NCBI GenBank assembly: GCA_944392705.1
Contig: CALXXO010000004.1
Span: 1 to 41,852 of the forward strand
DNA: 41,852 nt
Source of the DNA: an uncultured Spirochaetaceae bacterium
GTDB taxonomy: Bacteria; Spirochaetota; Spirochaetia; Sphaerochaetales; Sphaerochaetaceae
Reading direction: 5' to 3'
Positions 16,131 to 24,357 of this stretch are shown one piece after another. The notes below the pieces were generated by a model. The model ran no database searches, had not been told where the DNA came from, and saw nothing but the letters and a program-made list of their open reading frames with translations. Made by a program: the position numbers and the translations under genes. How positions within the stretch are numbered: position 1 is the stretch's first letter; each line of letters begins with the position of its first letter.

Positions 16131-17585
16131 TCAACCCTCCCTCATCTTCCCGGAGAGAACCCACGATGAAGTCCTGAGATAGCGAACATCCTCCGGCCTG
16201 ATTCCAAGCTCTTTTTCAATAAGCTTCTCGATTTTCATCTGGCAGAAACCAGATTGACAGCCCCCCATCATTGCCCTTGTACGGTATTTAATGCCTGTCA
16301 TCGTATGCACACCCAGCGGATTGTGGATTGCCCTTATAATCTCAGCTTCCGTCACCTTCTCGCAGGAACAGACGAGTGAGCCATATCTGCAATCTGCCTT
16401 GATTGCCTTTTCCCTCTCAGCTGTATCCATCTCGGCAAATCTCTTAGCACTTTCATGTACCGGATTGAAATCTTTCTTTTCTTTAAGACTGGTATATTCT
16501 GCCATCAGAGATATGGCATATCTTGCTATAGGGACCGCAGCCGTAAGCCCAGGCGATTCAATGCCTATGAGGTTCACAGCACAAGGGGCGAGATCGGGTC
16601 GTACTTCTATCTTGAAATCCTGTATGACACCATTTTCGTCTACCCACTTCGAAAGGATTCCAGAGAATGTCCTGATAACATCCTTCTTATCTATATGCGG
16701 CCATAGGGTGGAGGCACTCTCCCTCAGATACTCCATCTTATCTGCAGGGACCCCATAGTAACTGAAATCATCGGTATTAACGGCATCCGGCCCGACTGTT
16801 ACATTGCCATCAACAGTCGGTGTGACATGGATTCCCATATATGTATTGGAAGGAACCGGATAGACAGGCATCGGCAGAAGCGGGCCAAGACGCTTATCCA
16901 AGACAAGGTAGTTCCCCTTGCTCCCTATGATTCTGTACCCTGTGATCCCAAGCATATCGGAGATAGCCTTGGCACCCTTACCTGATGCATTGAATATCCA
17001 CTTGACGGAGAAATCATCGGCTTCTGTATGCACCACATACCTTCCATCCTTTCTCGCTATCGAGATGACCTTGTGGGATAGAAAGTACCTCGCACCATTC
17101 ATGACAGCATTCTCCGCAAGATTTATCGTGAAGAGGAATGGATCCATGATTCCTGAATTTCTGGAGAACATGGCGAAGCTTCCATTTACTGCAGGTACAA
17201 GCTCATGAAGCTTTGCGCTGTCTATAAGCTCAAGGCCTGTAGCACCATTTGCTTTTCCCTGTGCCATTGTCCTTTCAAGCTGTTTGAGGTCTTCATCTGT
17301 GTTTCCCACCAGTACCTTGCCGCAGCGGATGAATCTGAACCCGAGTTCCGAAGAGAGAGTATCCATCATCCGGTTGCCCTCAACGCAGAGACGAGCTTTC
17401 AAAGACCCTGTATCATAAGCGAATCCACCATGCACCACAGCGGAATTCCTTCCGCTTGCTTCACATACAACATCCGGATTCTCCTCAATGACAGCAATCG
17501 AAAGCTCATAGCGCGACAGCTCTCTGGCAATCGCACTGCCTACGACCCCGCCGCCGATGATAGCTGCATCAAAATAATGAAGCAT
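16131..17585 (-). CDS. GlpA-like FAD-dependent dehydrogenase with BFD-type [2Fe-2S] domain
   Basis: This is a 484-aa protein. Residues 1-370 form a DAO/GlpA-type FAD domain (AAIIGGGVVGSAIARELSRY, then SGRNSAVVHGGF). Residues about 400-455 form a BFD-like [2Fe-2S] domain with cysteines 406, 408, 443 and 448 (CSC and GGCQSGFC). GlpA of anaerobic glycerol-3-phosphate dehydrogenase has this same fusion, but the family also covers 2-hydroxyglutarate and other hydroxy-acid dehydrogenases, so the substrate is open. A CAGGAGGG ribosome site and an independent promoter precede it. The neighbouring genes handle sugar acids and glycerate, which favours a hydroxy-acid or glycerol-phosphate type substrate. 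Quinone partners are not encoded here. Confidence 0.9.
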   Translation of the reverse strand: MLHYFDAAIIGGGVVGSAIARELSRYELSIAVIEENPDVVCEASGRNSAVVHGGFAYDTGSLKARLCVEGNRMMDTLSSELGFRFIRCGKVLVGNTDEDLKQLERTMAQGKANGATGLELIDSAKLHELVPAVNGSFAMFSRNSGIMDPFLFTINLAENAVMNGARYFLSHKVISIARKDGRYVVHTEADDFSVKWIFNASGKGAKAISDMLGITGYRIIGSKGNYLVLDKRLGPLLPMPVYPVPSNTYMGIHVTPTVDGNVTVGPDAVNTDDFSYYGVPADKMEYLRESASTLWPHIDKKDVIRTFSGILSKWVDENGVIQDFKIEVRPDLAPCAVNLIGIESPGLTAAVPIARYAISLMAEYTSLKEKKDFNPVHESAKRFAEMDTAEREKAIKADCRYGSLVCSCEKVTEAEIIRAIHNPLGVHTMTGIKYRTRAMMGGCQSGFCQMKIEKLIEKELGIRPEDVRYLRTSSWVLSGKMREG

Positions 17586-17615
17586 ACGGCCCTCCTGTTA
17601 TATATTTCATTCGTT

Positions 17616-17643
17616 ATTATATACAACAAGACAGTGAAAGCAA
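17616..17643 (-). promoter_or_regulatory. promoter of the FAD/FAD/DUF1667 operon
   Basis: On the minus strand TTGCTT (17643-17638), a 16-nt spacer and a perfect TATAAT (17621-17616) sit in the 60-bp gap after the GntR gene. The start point would be about 25 nt before the GlpA-like ATG. TTGTATATAA overlaps the -10 and loosely resembles GntR-type half-sites. Confidence 0.55.
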
Positions 17644-17645
17644 TC

Positions 17646-18326
17646 TTATTTTGCAAAGTAAGAAGGATAAGCCTGGATAATCTGAGGAATGTTCTCAAGA
17701 TAGCGCGACATATGGCTTTCTGCGATTGCTCCAGCCCTCGCTTCATCCCTTTTCTCTATTGCATGAACCAGTTCCTCGTGATCCGAAAGAATCTTCGATG
17801 TTGGACGCACTCGAAGACTAAGTATTGTCGTTCTGTCGAAGAGAGGAGCATAGCGCTCAGATAGCTCATACCAGAAACCAAGGCGGGCTCGTTTATAGAA
17901 AACAGCATGGAAGGATTTGTCGTAGAGAAGTATATGTTTCTCATCCTTCTTCTCCATATACATCTTCCAGAGCACGAGGTTCTCGTAAAGCAGATTGATA
18001 TCCTCAGGCGTGAAGATACGGCAGGCAATGCGCGCAAGCTCGCTTTCCAGTGTGCTTCTAAGGTGCCTTACCTCCTCCACAAGGCCTGTATCAATCAGGG
18101 AAACGTAGGTCCCCCTTTTCGGCTTGATCTCCAGAAGTCTCCGGCTGTCCAGCTCAAGAGAGGCTTCGCGAAACGGGGTGCGGCTGACACCAAGAAGCGG
18201 AAGAAGGTTCTCTTCTTCTATCTTCTCACCAGGCTCAAGGTTGCAGCTCACGATATTATCTATCATCACGCGCAGGACATAATCCTTCGCAGATTCCTTC
18301 TCGTTTCTTTCCAGGACATCAAACAC
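17646..18326 (-). CDS. GntR-family (FCD-domain) transcriptional regulator
   Basis: This is a 226-aa protein. A winged helix-turn-helix occupies residues 10-75 (LEPGEKIEEENLLPLLGVSRTPFREA, then RGTYVS). A C-terminal all-helical FCD effector domain follows with the metal-ligand histidines (about 142 in DKSFHAVF, then SDHEELVHAI and SHMSRYL). FCD regulators usually respond to organic acids or sugar acids. The start codon is GTG (18324-18326) behind a weak ribosome site, suggesting low expression. It lies 26 nt after the TIM-barrel gene and directly before the redox operon with its own promoter, so it could regulate either. The gene is full length. Confidence 0.9.
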   Translation of the reverse strand: MFDVLERNEKESAKDYVLRVMIDNIVSCNLEPGEKIEEENLLPLLGVSRTPFREASLELDSRRLLEIKPKRGTYVSLIDTGLVEEVRHLRSTLESELARIACRIFTPEDINLLYENLVLWKMYMEKKDEKHILLYDKSFHAVFYKRARLGFWYELSERYAPLFDRTTILSLRVRPTSKILSDHEELVHAIEKRDEARAGAIAESHMSRYLENIPQIIQAYPSYFAK

Positions 18327-18352
18327 AGCTCAATGATAATTGCACGTATATC

Positions 18353-19147
18353 TTATGGCAAGCAAGCTGCAGGGACTGTATATGATTTAAGAAGAGCTAG
18401 AGCCGATTCCTTGTCACTATCTTCTGTTTCATAGGAAATGTCATATGAGTATCCAAGATTGCGAAGTATGGAAAGGGCCTTTGAAACATAATGAGAAAAA
18501 CCTCTCTCAGGGAGCTTTCTGCCCTGTTCTGAGATATGCACATGGTGAATAAGCGGGAAAAACTCTTCCAGTTCGTCCAGACTCTCCCCATTAGCTTCCA
18601 TGTGGTAGATATCAGCCATCAATGAAAAGGAAGGGCTATCGACTGCATCCACAAGCTCTGCACCTTCAGCCAGCGAGTTGATTATATTGCATTCGCCCCT
18701 CTTAAGTGGCTCTACAAGCACAGTTATACCGTTTGTAGATGCAGATGGAATCATGATTCTCCTAATAAGAGAAACAAGGCAGGAAAAGGCTTCATCCTTC
18801 CCTATAGATTCCGGATATGTACGGGCAGAACCGCTACCGAATATCACAAAACGGTTTCCAATCCTTCGTGCTCTGGCAAAGGCCCGTAAGAAATATGATT
18901 CAAGAACATTCTCAGCGGTTGTATAGAGATTCAATCGCCCCGGAACAAGATTGCATGATACAGGTGCACTGAAAGCTTCGCTGAATGTTTCAAAGATATC
19001 ATCAGGAAGGGATTCGAGGGTGAAGAGCGGAAGCTCTGCATAATCATATCCGCAGTTTTCAATGCTTTTAACAAGCCCCTCATCAAAACTGAAAAGGGGC
19101 TCAGTAGCAAATCCTGTGCAGAAACCGTACTTCACAGTTCCGCCCAT
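18353..19147 (-). CDS. sugar phosphate isomerase/epimerase-like TIM-barrel protein
   Basis: This is a 264-aa AP-endonuclease-2/xylose-isomerase-like TIM barrel. The metal-ligand segments are visible: VLVEPLKRGE (Glu), FSLMADIYHM (Asp, His), HHVHISEQGR (His) and the closing SYETE (Glu). Relatives include hydroxypyruvate isomerase, myo-inosose dehydratase IolE and D-psicose/tagatose epimerases; I cannot place it within these. It overlaps the preceding Gfo/Idh gene by 16 nt with AGGAA 6-7 nt before the ATG, so the two are coupled. Together with the two dehydrogenases it probably isomerises or epimerises an oxidised sugar or inositol-type intermediate. Confidence 0.86.
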   Translation of the reverse strand: MGGTVKYGFCTGFATEPLFSFDEGLVKSIENCGYDYAELPLFTLESLPDDIFETFSEAFSAPVSCNLVPGRLNLYTTAENVLESYFLRAFARARRIGNRFVIFGSGSARTYPESIGKDEAFSCLVSLIRRIMIPSASTNGITVLVEPLKRGECNIINSLAEGAELVDAVDSPSFSLMADIYHMEANGESLDELEEFFPLIHHVHISEQGRKLPERGFSHYVSKALSILRNLGYSYDISYETEDSDKESALALLKSYTVPAACLP

Positions 19148-20181
19148 TCTCCATTCCTGGAACTGCGATAAATGGCTTCTATAAGCTCCACCGATTTCTC
19201 GGCTTCCTCCCCCGTGATTTCAGGAGCTTTCCCAGTCTCAAGAGCTTCGATGGTGTTTCTGAACGCCATGGCATGACCGTGGAATCCTATTGCCTTCGGA
19301 TCCGATGCGCCACCTCCCGTGGCCGTGAAATCAGCATATTTTTTCCTGATGATTTCATCCTCTGGGGTCTCATTGCGGAATTGCCAGAACTTCAGGCTTT
19401 CCTCTTCAAGAATGGCAGATCCGTCGGTTCCGCAGATCTCGATTCGCTTAAGGAAACCAGGATAGGCCGCAGTTGTACCTTCAATGACACCTACAGCACC
19501 AGACTTGAATTCGATTACAGCACCTGCAGTGTCTTCAACCTCGATTCTCTCGTGTCCGATTGTCCTGCAGAGCGAAGAGACCCTTTTCACTTCACCACCG
19601 AACCATCTCAGGAGGTCGATGGCATGGATTCCCTGATTCATAAGCGCACCGCCGCCATCCATCTTCCATGTACCATGCCAGCTCACGCTGTCGTAGTAGT
19701 CCTGGGTTCTGTACCATTTGACCTGGGCATCGATGAGGGATATCTTACCGAATCTTCCTTCATCTATTGCTTTTTTTATCAGGCGTGGAGCATCATGGAA
19801 CCTCGACTGAAACACACCTGTAAGCAGCACACCCTTCTCATGAGCGCTCTGAATCAGCTTATCACATCGCTCCTTGGTAATCTCCAGCGGCTTCTCGACT
19901 ATCACAGCTTTCTTCAAAGCATCGATTGCTGCAAGTGCGGGTTCAAGGTGAGCCCCTGAAGGTGTAGTCACAGAGACAATATCCACATCTAGATCCGAAA
20001 GGAATTCCTCAATTGTATGATAACTCCTGATTCCATATTTCTCGGCAAAGGAATCAGAATTATTGCTATTGAGATCATAGCAGGCAACGAGCTTCGCATT
20101 GTCGAGGGAAAGCACAGCTTCCGCATGGACCTTTGCTATGGCTCCTGTACCGATTATCCCTATTCCGTACTTCTTTCCCAT
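19132..20181 (-). CDS. Gfo/Idh/MocA-family oxidoreductase (second of the pair)
   Basis: This is a 349-aa dehydrogenase. An N-terminal NAD(P) Rossmann fold (GIIGTGAIAKVHAEAV, residues 7-22) leads to the catalytic EKPLEI segment with the conserved Lys near residue 98. The C-terminal alpha/beta dimerisation domain carries GGGALMNQGIHAIDLLRWF, whose His is the usual catalytic partner. Members oxidise or reduce sugars, inositols or glycosides at a hydroxyl using NAD(P). The start shares one base with the upstream stop (TGATG). It is intact, unlike the Gfo/Idh relic at 26072-26892. The substrate is unknown; proximity to TctCBA suggests an imported acidic sugar derivative. Confidence 0.92.
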   Translation of the reverse strand: MGKKYGIGIIGTGAIAKVHAEAVLSLDNAKLVACYDLNSNNSDSFAEKYGIRSYHTIEEFLSDLDVDIVSVTTPSGAHLEPALAAIDALKKAVIVEKPLEITKERCDKLIQSAHEKGVLLTGVFQSRFHDAPRLIKKAIDEGRFGKISLIDAQVKWYRTQDYYDSVSWHGTWKMDGGGALMNQGIHAIDLLRWFGGEVKRVSSLCRTIGHERIEVEDTAGAVIEFKSGAVGVIEGTTAAYPGFLKRIEICGTDGSAILEEESLKFWQFRNETPEDEIIRKKYADFTATGGGASDPKAIGFHGHAMAFRNTIEALETGKAPEITGEEAEKSVELIEAIYRSSRNGEWAEL

Positions 20182-21257
20182 CAGCGCAGACCTCCAAGTA
20201 TCCTTGCCTTATCAGAGGACTCTATGGCGAGCCTCATACTCTCCAGAACATGGTCCTCTGTCATTGCGTTATCAGTTCCATCAAGGCAATCCCTGATGAA
20301 CTGGCCGAAGAATCTGAATCCGACTTTTCCCGTCACCTGATAATGGTGCTCTCCCTCACTGTCAGTGAAGAAGATATGGTCGCCATTGCTGTCCGTCCCC
20401 ACATTGATATACTTACGTATCTCGCAGGTGGCTTTGGTACCGACGATGAATACCCTTCCATCGCCCCAGGCTCCGAGTCCATCGGGGGTGAACCAGTCAA
20501 CCCTGACATAACAGGAAGCACCACTGTCCGTATCGATTACAGCTTCGCCGAAATCCTGGAATCTGGGATGGTCTGGCGTATGCATATTACCAGCCGCACT
20601 ATATCTGACTTCTGCGTGCTCAGAGTGGGTATAGGACAAAAGCTGTTCTACCTGATGCGACCCGATATCATTGAGGATTCCACCGTTCTTATCGGGGTCG
20701 AAAAACCAATCAGGACGAGTAGAAGGATTAAGCCTATGCGGTGCAAGAATCGTTATCGTGACAATCTTCCCGAAAAGGCCTTTATCTATCATATCCTGTA
20801 CAAAGACGGCACCTTCGACATGGATTCTCTCTCCGAAGTAAACCATATACTTCTTCCCTGTCGCTTTGCATCCCTCTCGTACTTTCCCTATATCCTCCAT
20901 CTTCAGCATACCGGGTTTATCGCAGAAAAAGTGCTTGCCACTCCCCATGGCTTTCAGGCCAAGAGCGACTCGCTTATCAGGGCGAATCGCACTTGTTATC
21001 AGCTGTATAGTCTTATCTGAGAGAATCTCTTGTTCAGTGCTGACTACAGCTCCAGGATACCTTTTACAGAAATCCTCAGCCTTGGCTGCATCGCTGTCAG
21101 CCACAGCTACAATCTCTGCCCCAGCTTCAAGCAGGCCGTTGACCATAGCGTAAATATGGCCATGGTCCAGACCAATTACAGAGAATCTGAATTCTCCGGG
21201 TTTTACAACCTTCTCGGCATTACCCTGGAAGACAGGAGCATAGTTCATTCCATCCAT
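20181..21257 (-). CDS. Gfo/Idh/MocA-family oxidoreductase (first of the pair)
   Basis: This is a 358-aa protein with a divergent Rossmann motif (SVIGLDHGHIYAMVNGL, with His where Gly is common), CDKPG in place of the usual EKP at the catalytic Lys, and NGGILNDIGSHQVEQLL in the substrate domain. It is only distantly like its downstream neighbour, so the two probably act at different steps rather than being a recent duplicate. I set the start at 21257 (MDGMNY), 4 nt after the tctA stop; a start at 21248 is equally possible, as no strong ribosome site decides. A longer start at 21305 would run into tctA. It is the fourth gene of the transporter operon. Confidence 0.88.
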   Translation of the reverse strand: MDGMNYAPVFQGNAEKVVKPGEFRFSVIGLDHGHIYAMVNGLLEAGAEIVAVADSDAAKAEDFCKRYPGAVVSTEQEILSDKTIQLITSAIRPDKRVALGLKAMGSGKHFFCDKPGMLKMEDIGKVREGCKATGKKYMVYFGERIHVEGAVFVQDMIDKGLFGKIVTITILAPHRLNPSTRPDWFFDPDKNGGILNDIGSHQVEQLLSYTHSEHAEVRYSAAGNMHTPDHPRFQDFGEAVIDTDSGASCYVRVDWFTPDGLGAWGDGRVFIVGTKATCEIRKYINVGTDSNGDHIFFTDSEGEHHYQVTGKVGFRFFGQFIRDCLDGTDNAMTEDHVLESMRLAIESSDKARILGGLR

Positions 21258-21261
21258 TTTT

Positions 21262-22764
21262 TCAGTCTGCAAGTTTCTTCCCCTTAAGTACCTTGAAAAC
21301 ACCAAGCTGTGCCAGGATAAGTAAGATTATAAACGCAAGGAAGAAAATGCAAATCGGACGCTGGAACATCGGAAGGAACGATCCATCGGAAAGACGCAGC
21401 GCACGGCGCAGGTTCGAATCGAGCATCGGTCCCAGGATAACTCCAAGAAGGAACGGTGCTGCCGGGAAATTCATGCTTGTCAGCACGATTCCGAGAAGTC
21501 CGAATACGAACATTACCTTGACGTCAAAGAGGTTATAGTTGATCAGATAGGATCCGATTACACACAGTGCATAGACCATCGGCATCAGATATTTCTTGTT
21601 CACGCCAAGCAGACGAACTGTGAGCTTCGAAAGCACAAGTGCTACAAGCCACATCGCAACTGACGCAAATACAAGATAGATACAGACGTTGTAGAGGAAA
21701 TCTGGGGATTCCGACATTAGGAGAGGACCTGGTCTATAACCATGCATGAGGAACGCAGCGAGCAGAACAGCTGCCGGAGCACTTCCTGGAACTGCAAGCG
21801 AGAGAACAGGAATGATAGCTCCTCCAATACAGGAGTTGTTTCCAGTCTCCGTGGAAATGATTCCCTTAGGATTTCCCTTACCGAATGTATCCTTCTCATC
21901 CGCAGGTGCAAGGCTCCTTGTCGCCCAGTAGGAAAGCCATCCACCGGTATCCTCGCCAACGCCAGGAATGATACCTACACCAACACCTATACAAGCGCTT
22001 CTGAGGACATTGCCGAAATTCTTGAAGATAAGGGAGAAGCCCTTCTTCATCTCGAATTTCGATGCCTTAGTTACTTGATCATCGCTGTGGCGCTTAAAAG
22101 CCCTGACAATCTCCGGGAAGCCGAAGAGACCAATCATGACAGGAATAAGCTGGATACCCGACATCAGGTTGACGCTACCATAGCTGAATCTTGCGATAGT
22201 ATCTACAGTGTCGAGACCGACCATTGCAACAACCAGTCCCAGGATTCCGCTGATCCATCCCTTAACAGGGCTTGCCTGTGCGGTAATCGTACCGCAGATG
22301 AGGATTCCGAAAATCGAGAGAAGGAAGAACTCCCAGCTGGTGAACTTCAATGCAAGGGATGTAAGGAGCGGAGTCAGTGTAAGAACAAAGACAACGCTCA
22401 AAAGTGTTCCGATGCAGCTAACTGTCGTTGCTATGAAAATCGCAAGTCCACCTTTCCCCTGCAGTGCCATAGGATGGCCATCGAGCGCTGTTGCAGCCGA
22501 TGCTGGAGTTCCAGGAATATTAAGGAGAATTGCGGACTGGCAACCTCCGGAGATTGCACCGACATAGATTGCAAGAAGCGAAATGATAGCTGTCTGTGTC
22601 GGGAAATTATATGTAAGTCCTGTCAGCAGCGCGATAGCCATTGTTGCAGATAGACCTGGAAGAACTCCCATAACAAGGCCAACGAGCGTCGACAGAATCA
22701 AGACAAGCAGATTGAATGGCTGAAGAGCCGTCATAAATGCTGTTCCAATATATTCTAAAGCCAT
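21262..22764 (-). CDS. tctA: TctA-family large permease of a tripartite tricarboxylate transporter
   Basis: This 500-aa membrane protein has about 11-12 hydrophobic segments. The family signature PGLSATMAIALLTGLTY (about 35-51) is present, as is the duplicated glycine-rich loop region ILLNIPGTPASAATALDGHP (about 80-100), matched by IIPVLSLAVPGSAPAAVLLA in the second half. TctA is the channel-forming subunit of TTT transporters, which use a periplasmic binding protein and an ion gradient rather than ATP. TAAGGAGG precedes the start, 13 nt after tctB. Known TTT cargos include citrate, other carboxylates and aromatic acids. Here the adjacent sugar-type dehydrogenases suggest a sugar acid, by inference. 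Confidence 0.95.
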   Translation of the reverse strand: MALEYIGTAFMTALQPFNLLVLILSTLVGLVMGVLPGLSATMAIALLTGLTYNFPTQTAIISLLAIYVGAISGGCQSAILLNIPGTPASAATALDGHPMALQGKGGLAIFIATTVSCIGTLLSVVFVLTLTPLLTSLALKFTSWEFFLLSIFGILICGTITAQASPVKGWISGILGLVVAMVGLDTVDTIARFSYGSVNLMSGIQLIPVMIGLFGFPEIVRAFKRHSDDQVTKASKFEMKKGFSLIFKNFGNVLRSACIGVGVGIIPGVGEDTGGWLSYWATRSLAPADEKDTFGKGNPKGIISTETGNNSCIGGAIIPVLSLAVPGSAPAAVLLAAFLMHGYRPGPLLMSESPDFLYNVCIYLVFASVAMWLVALVLSKLTVRLLGVNKKYLMPMVYALCVIGSYLINYNLFDVKVMFVFGLLGIVLTSMNFPAAPFLLGVILGPMLDSNLRRALRLSDGSFLPMFQRPICIFFLAFIILLILAQLGVFKVLKGKKLAD

Positions 22765-22777
22765 ACAACTAACCTCC

Positions 22778-23290
22778 TTATGGCAATGCAGCGTTGAAGC
22801 AGTACTGGAAGACTATGACAATCGCGATGACGCCCAATACAGCTACCAGAATGTTCTTCCACCATTTATCGGCTCTCAAATAGAAGAAAATACCGAGAAG
22901 GAAGATTACTGTTGCCGCCCAGAAAGGAAGCAGCTCCATGAGGATGTATGTATAAACCCCCATGATGATTACAGCACCGATTGTGAATGCTATATCGACA
23001 TTTTTCTTATTCGCGTTCACCCAGGCAGCAGCTTCAGCAAAGCGTGCCTTGATGACCTCACCTGGCTTTCTGTCCTTATCCCTGATACAGGTGATAAAAT
23101 GCAGAATACTGAAGAAAACCAGCGCAATACCCAGAATTACAGGAACGAATCCCGGGGAAACTGTAAATTCCGTGATGAAATAAGGAGCACTTGCGGCTCG
23201 GGCATAAATCATGAACCCCTCGATGGTAATATAAACACCAGCAAGGATGAGCACAAGCGAGAAAATCATCTCCTTTGTTTTGCTTTCCAT
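22778..23290 (-). CDS. tctB: TctB-family small permease subunit
   Basis: This is a 170-aa protein with four hydrophobic helices: near residues 10-30, 45-65 and two in 100-165. Between helices 2 and 3 lies the cytosolic charged loop IRDKDRKPGEVIKA. The order and size match TctB, the poorly conserved small membrane subunit of TTT systems. It lies between tctC and tctA, with GAGG upstream of the ATG. Identification rests as much on position as on sequence. Confidence 0.88.
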   Translation of the reverse strand: MESKTKEMIFSLVLILAGVYITIEGFMIYARAASAPYFITEFTVSPGFVPVILGIALVFFSILHFITCIRDKDRKPGEVIKARFAEAAAWVNANKKNVDIAFTIGAVIIMGVYTYILMELLPFWAATVIFLLGIFFYLRADKWWKNILVAVLGVIAIVIVFQYCFNAALP

Positions 23291-23312
23291 AGACCAAACC
23301 TCTGATATAGAG

Positions 23313-23328
23313 CCCCCAGTACTGGAGG
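23313..23328 (-). other. short palindromic hairpin in the tctC-tctB gap
   Basis: CCTCCAG-TA-CTGGGGG (minus strand, one T-G pair) lies in the 53-nt gap after tctC and has no U tract. It may protect the tctC message end and help give the excess of binding protein these systems need. Confidence 0.3.
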
Positions 23329-23343
23329 CCCCGATAATTCCGA

Positions 23344-24357
23344 TTACCTCTCTATGCCAAACTCTTCCGGGCTGATCGGAGCTGCGCCGGCATCATAGAG
23401 CATCCAGCAGACTCTTGAAGCAAAATCCTCAAGGTATGCCTGGCTTTCATTCCTTCCATAAGGAGTGATATCAAAGCTTCTGAGTTCGCAGAAATCGATG
23501 AAATCCGGATCATTGATAGCTACATCAAATGCATGATCGAGCTTCTGGAGCTTCTCTTCTTCAAGTCCCTTTGGAATGAGGATACCTGTCACCTCTCCCA
23601 TAGGAAGCATAGAAGCGGCTTCCGGATAAGCTTCCTTAATTGATGGAATTGTCATGCCTTCTGCAATCGTAATAGGCTCATCGGAAAGCGTGCAGAGTGC
23701 CTTGAGGTCTCCGCTTATGATTGCATCTTTGTTCTCTGCAAGGAGCTGTGTACTTACATCAACTTCACCAGAAAGGATTGCTGTGAAAGCCGGGCCACCG
23801 CCTGCATATGTGATGTGCTTGTAATCAGCACCTGCAACCTTCTTGAGAACCTCTGCGCCGAAGTGTCCACCAGATCCGATACCAGCTGTACCGATTGTGA
23901 TCTGCCCAGGATTTGCTCTCATTGCTTCAATCAGGTCCTGAATAGTGTTGTATGGAGAATTAGCAGGAACAACGACTACATTAGGAGCATATGTAGCAAT
24001 CCAGACATCCCAGTCGCGGAATGTCTTGTCTGTATAACCATTGATTGGCAGTGTAACAAATGAGAGCATTCCGTTGGCGAGCAATGTATATCCATCAACA
24101 GGAGCGTTCTGAACGTTGAGAGTACCAGCGCTTCCGCCAGCTCCAGCTGTATTGACAACATTGATTGTCACCCCGAGATCCCTACCCATAGCATTGGCAA
24201 GCGACCTTGCTGTAAGGTCTGTAGTTCCACCAGCACCATATGGGACTGTCAGGTTGATATTCTTGCTTGGATAGTTATCCTCGGCCCCACCCTGTGCGAA
24301 CAAGGAAACGGAAGCGACAAGCGCAAGAACCAGTAAAACGGATAGAATCTTTTTCAT
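23344..24357 (-). CDS. tctC: TctC-family periplasmic solute-binding protein
   Basis: This is a 337-aa protein. A signal peptide (MKKILSVLLVLALVASVSLFA, cleaved before QGG) is followed by the TctC/Bug fold. The family marks are NLTVPYGAGGTTDLTAR near the mature N-terminus and GTAGIGSGGHFGAE near residue 165. It captures the substrate outside the inner membrane for TctA/TctB. The carboxylate-binding loops of this family favour organic acids. Its ATG overlaps the lacI stop by 4 nt, and its ribosome site (GGAGG) lies inside lacI, so regulator and binding protein are translated from one message. Confidence 0.95.
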   Translation of the reverse strand: MKKILSVLLVLALVASVSLFAQGGAEDNYPSKNINLTVPYGAGGTTDLTARSLANAMGRDLGVTINVVNTAGAGGSAGTLNVQNAPVDGYTLLANGMLSFVTLPINGYTDKTFRDWDVWIATYAPNVVVVPANSPYNTIQDLIEAMRANPGQITIGTAGIGSGGHFGAEVLKKVAGADYKHITYAGGGPAFTAILSGEVDVSTQLLAENKDAIISGDLKALCTLSDEPITIAEGMTIPSIKEAYPEAASMLPMGEVTGILIPKGLEEEKLQKLDHAFDVAINDPDFIDFCELRSFDITPYGRNESQAYLEDFASRVCWMLYDAGAAPISPEEFGIER

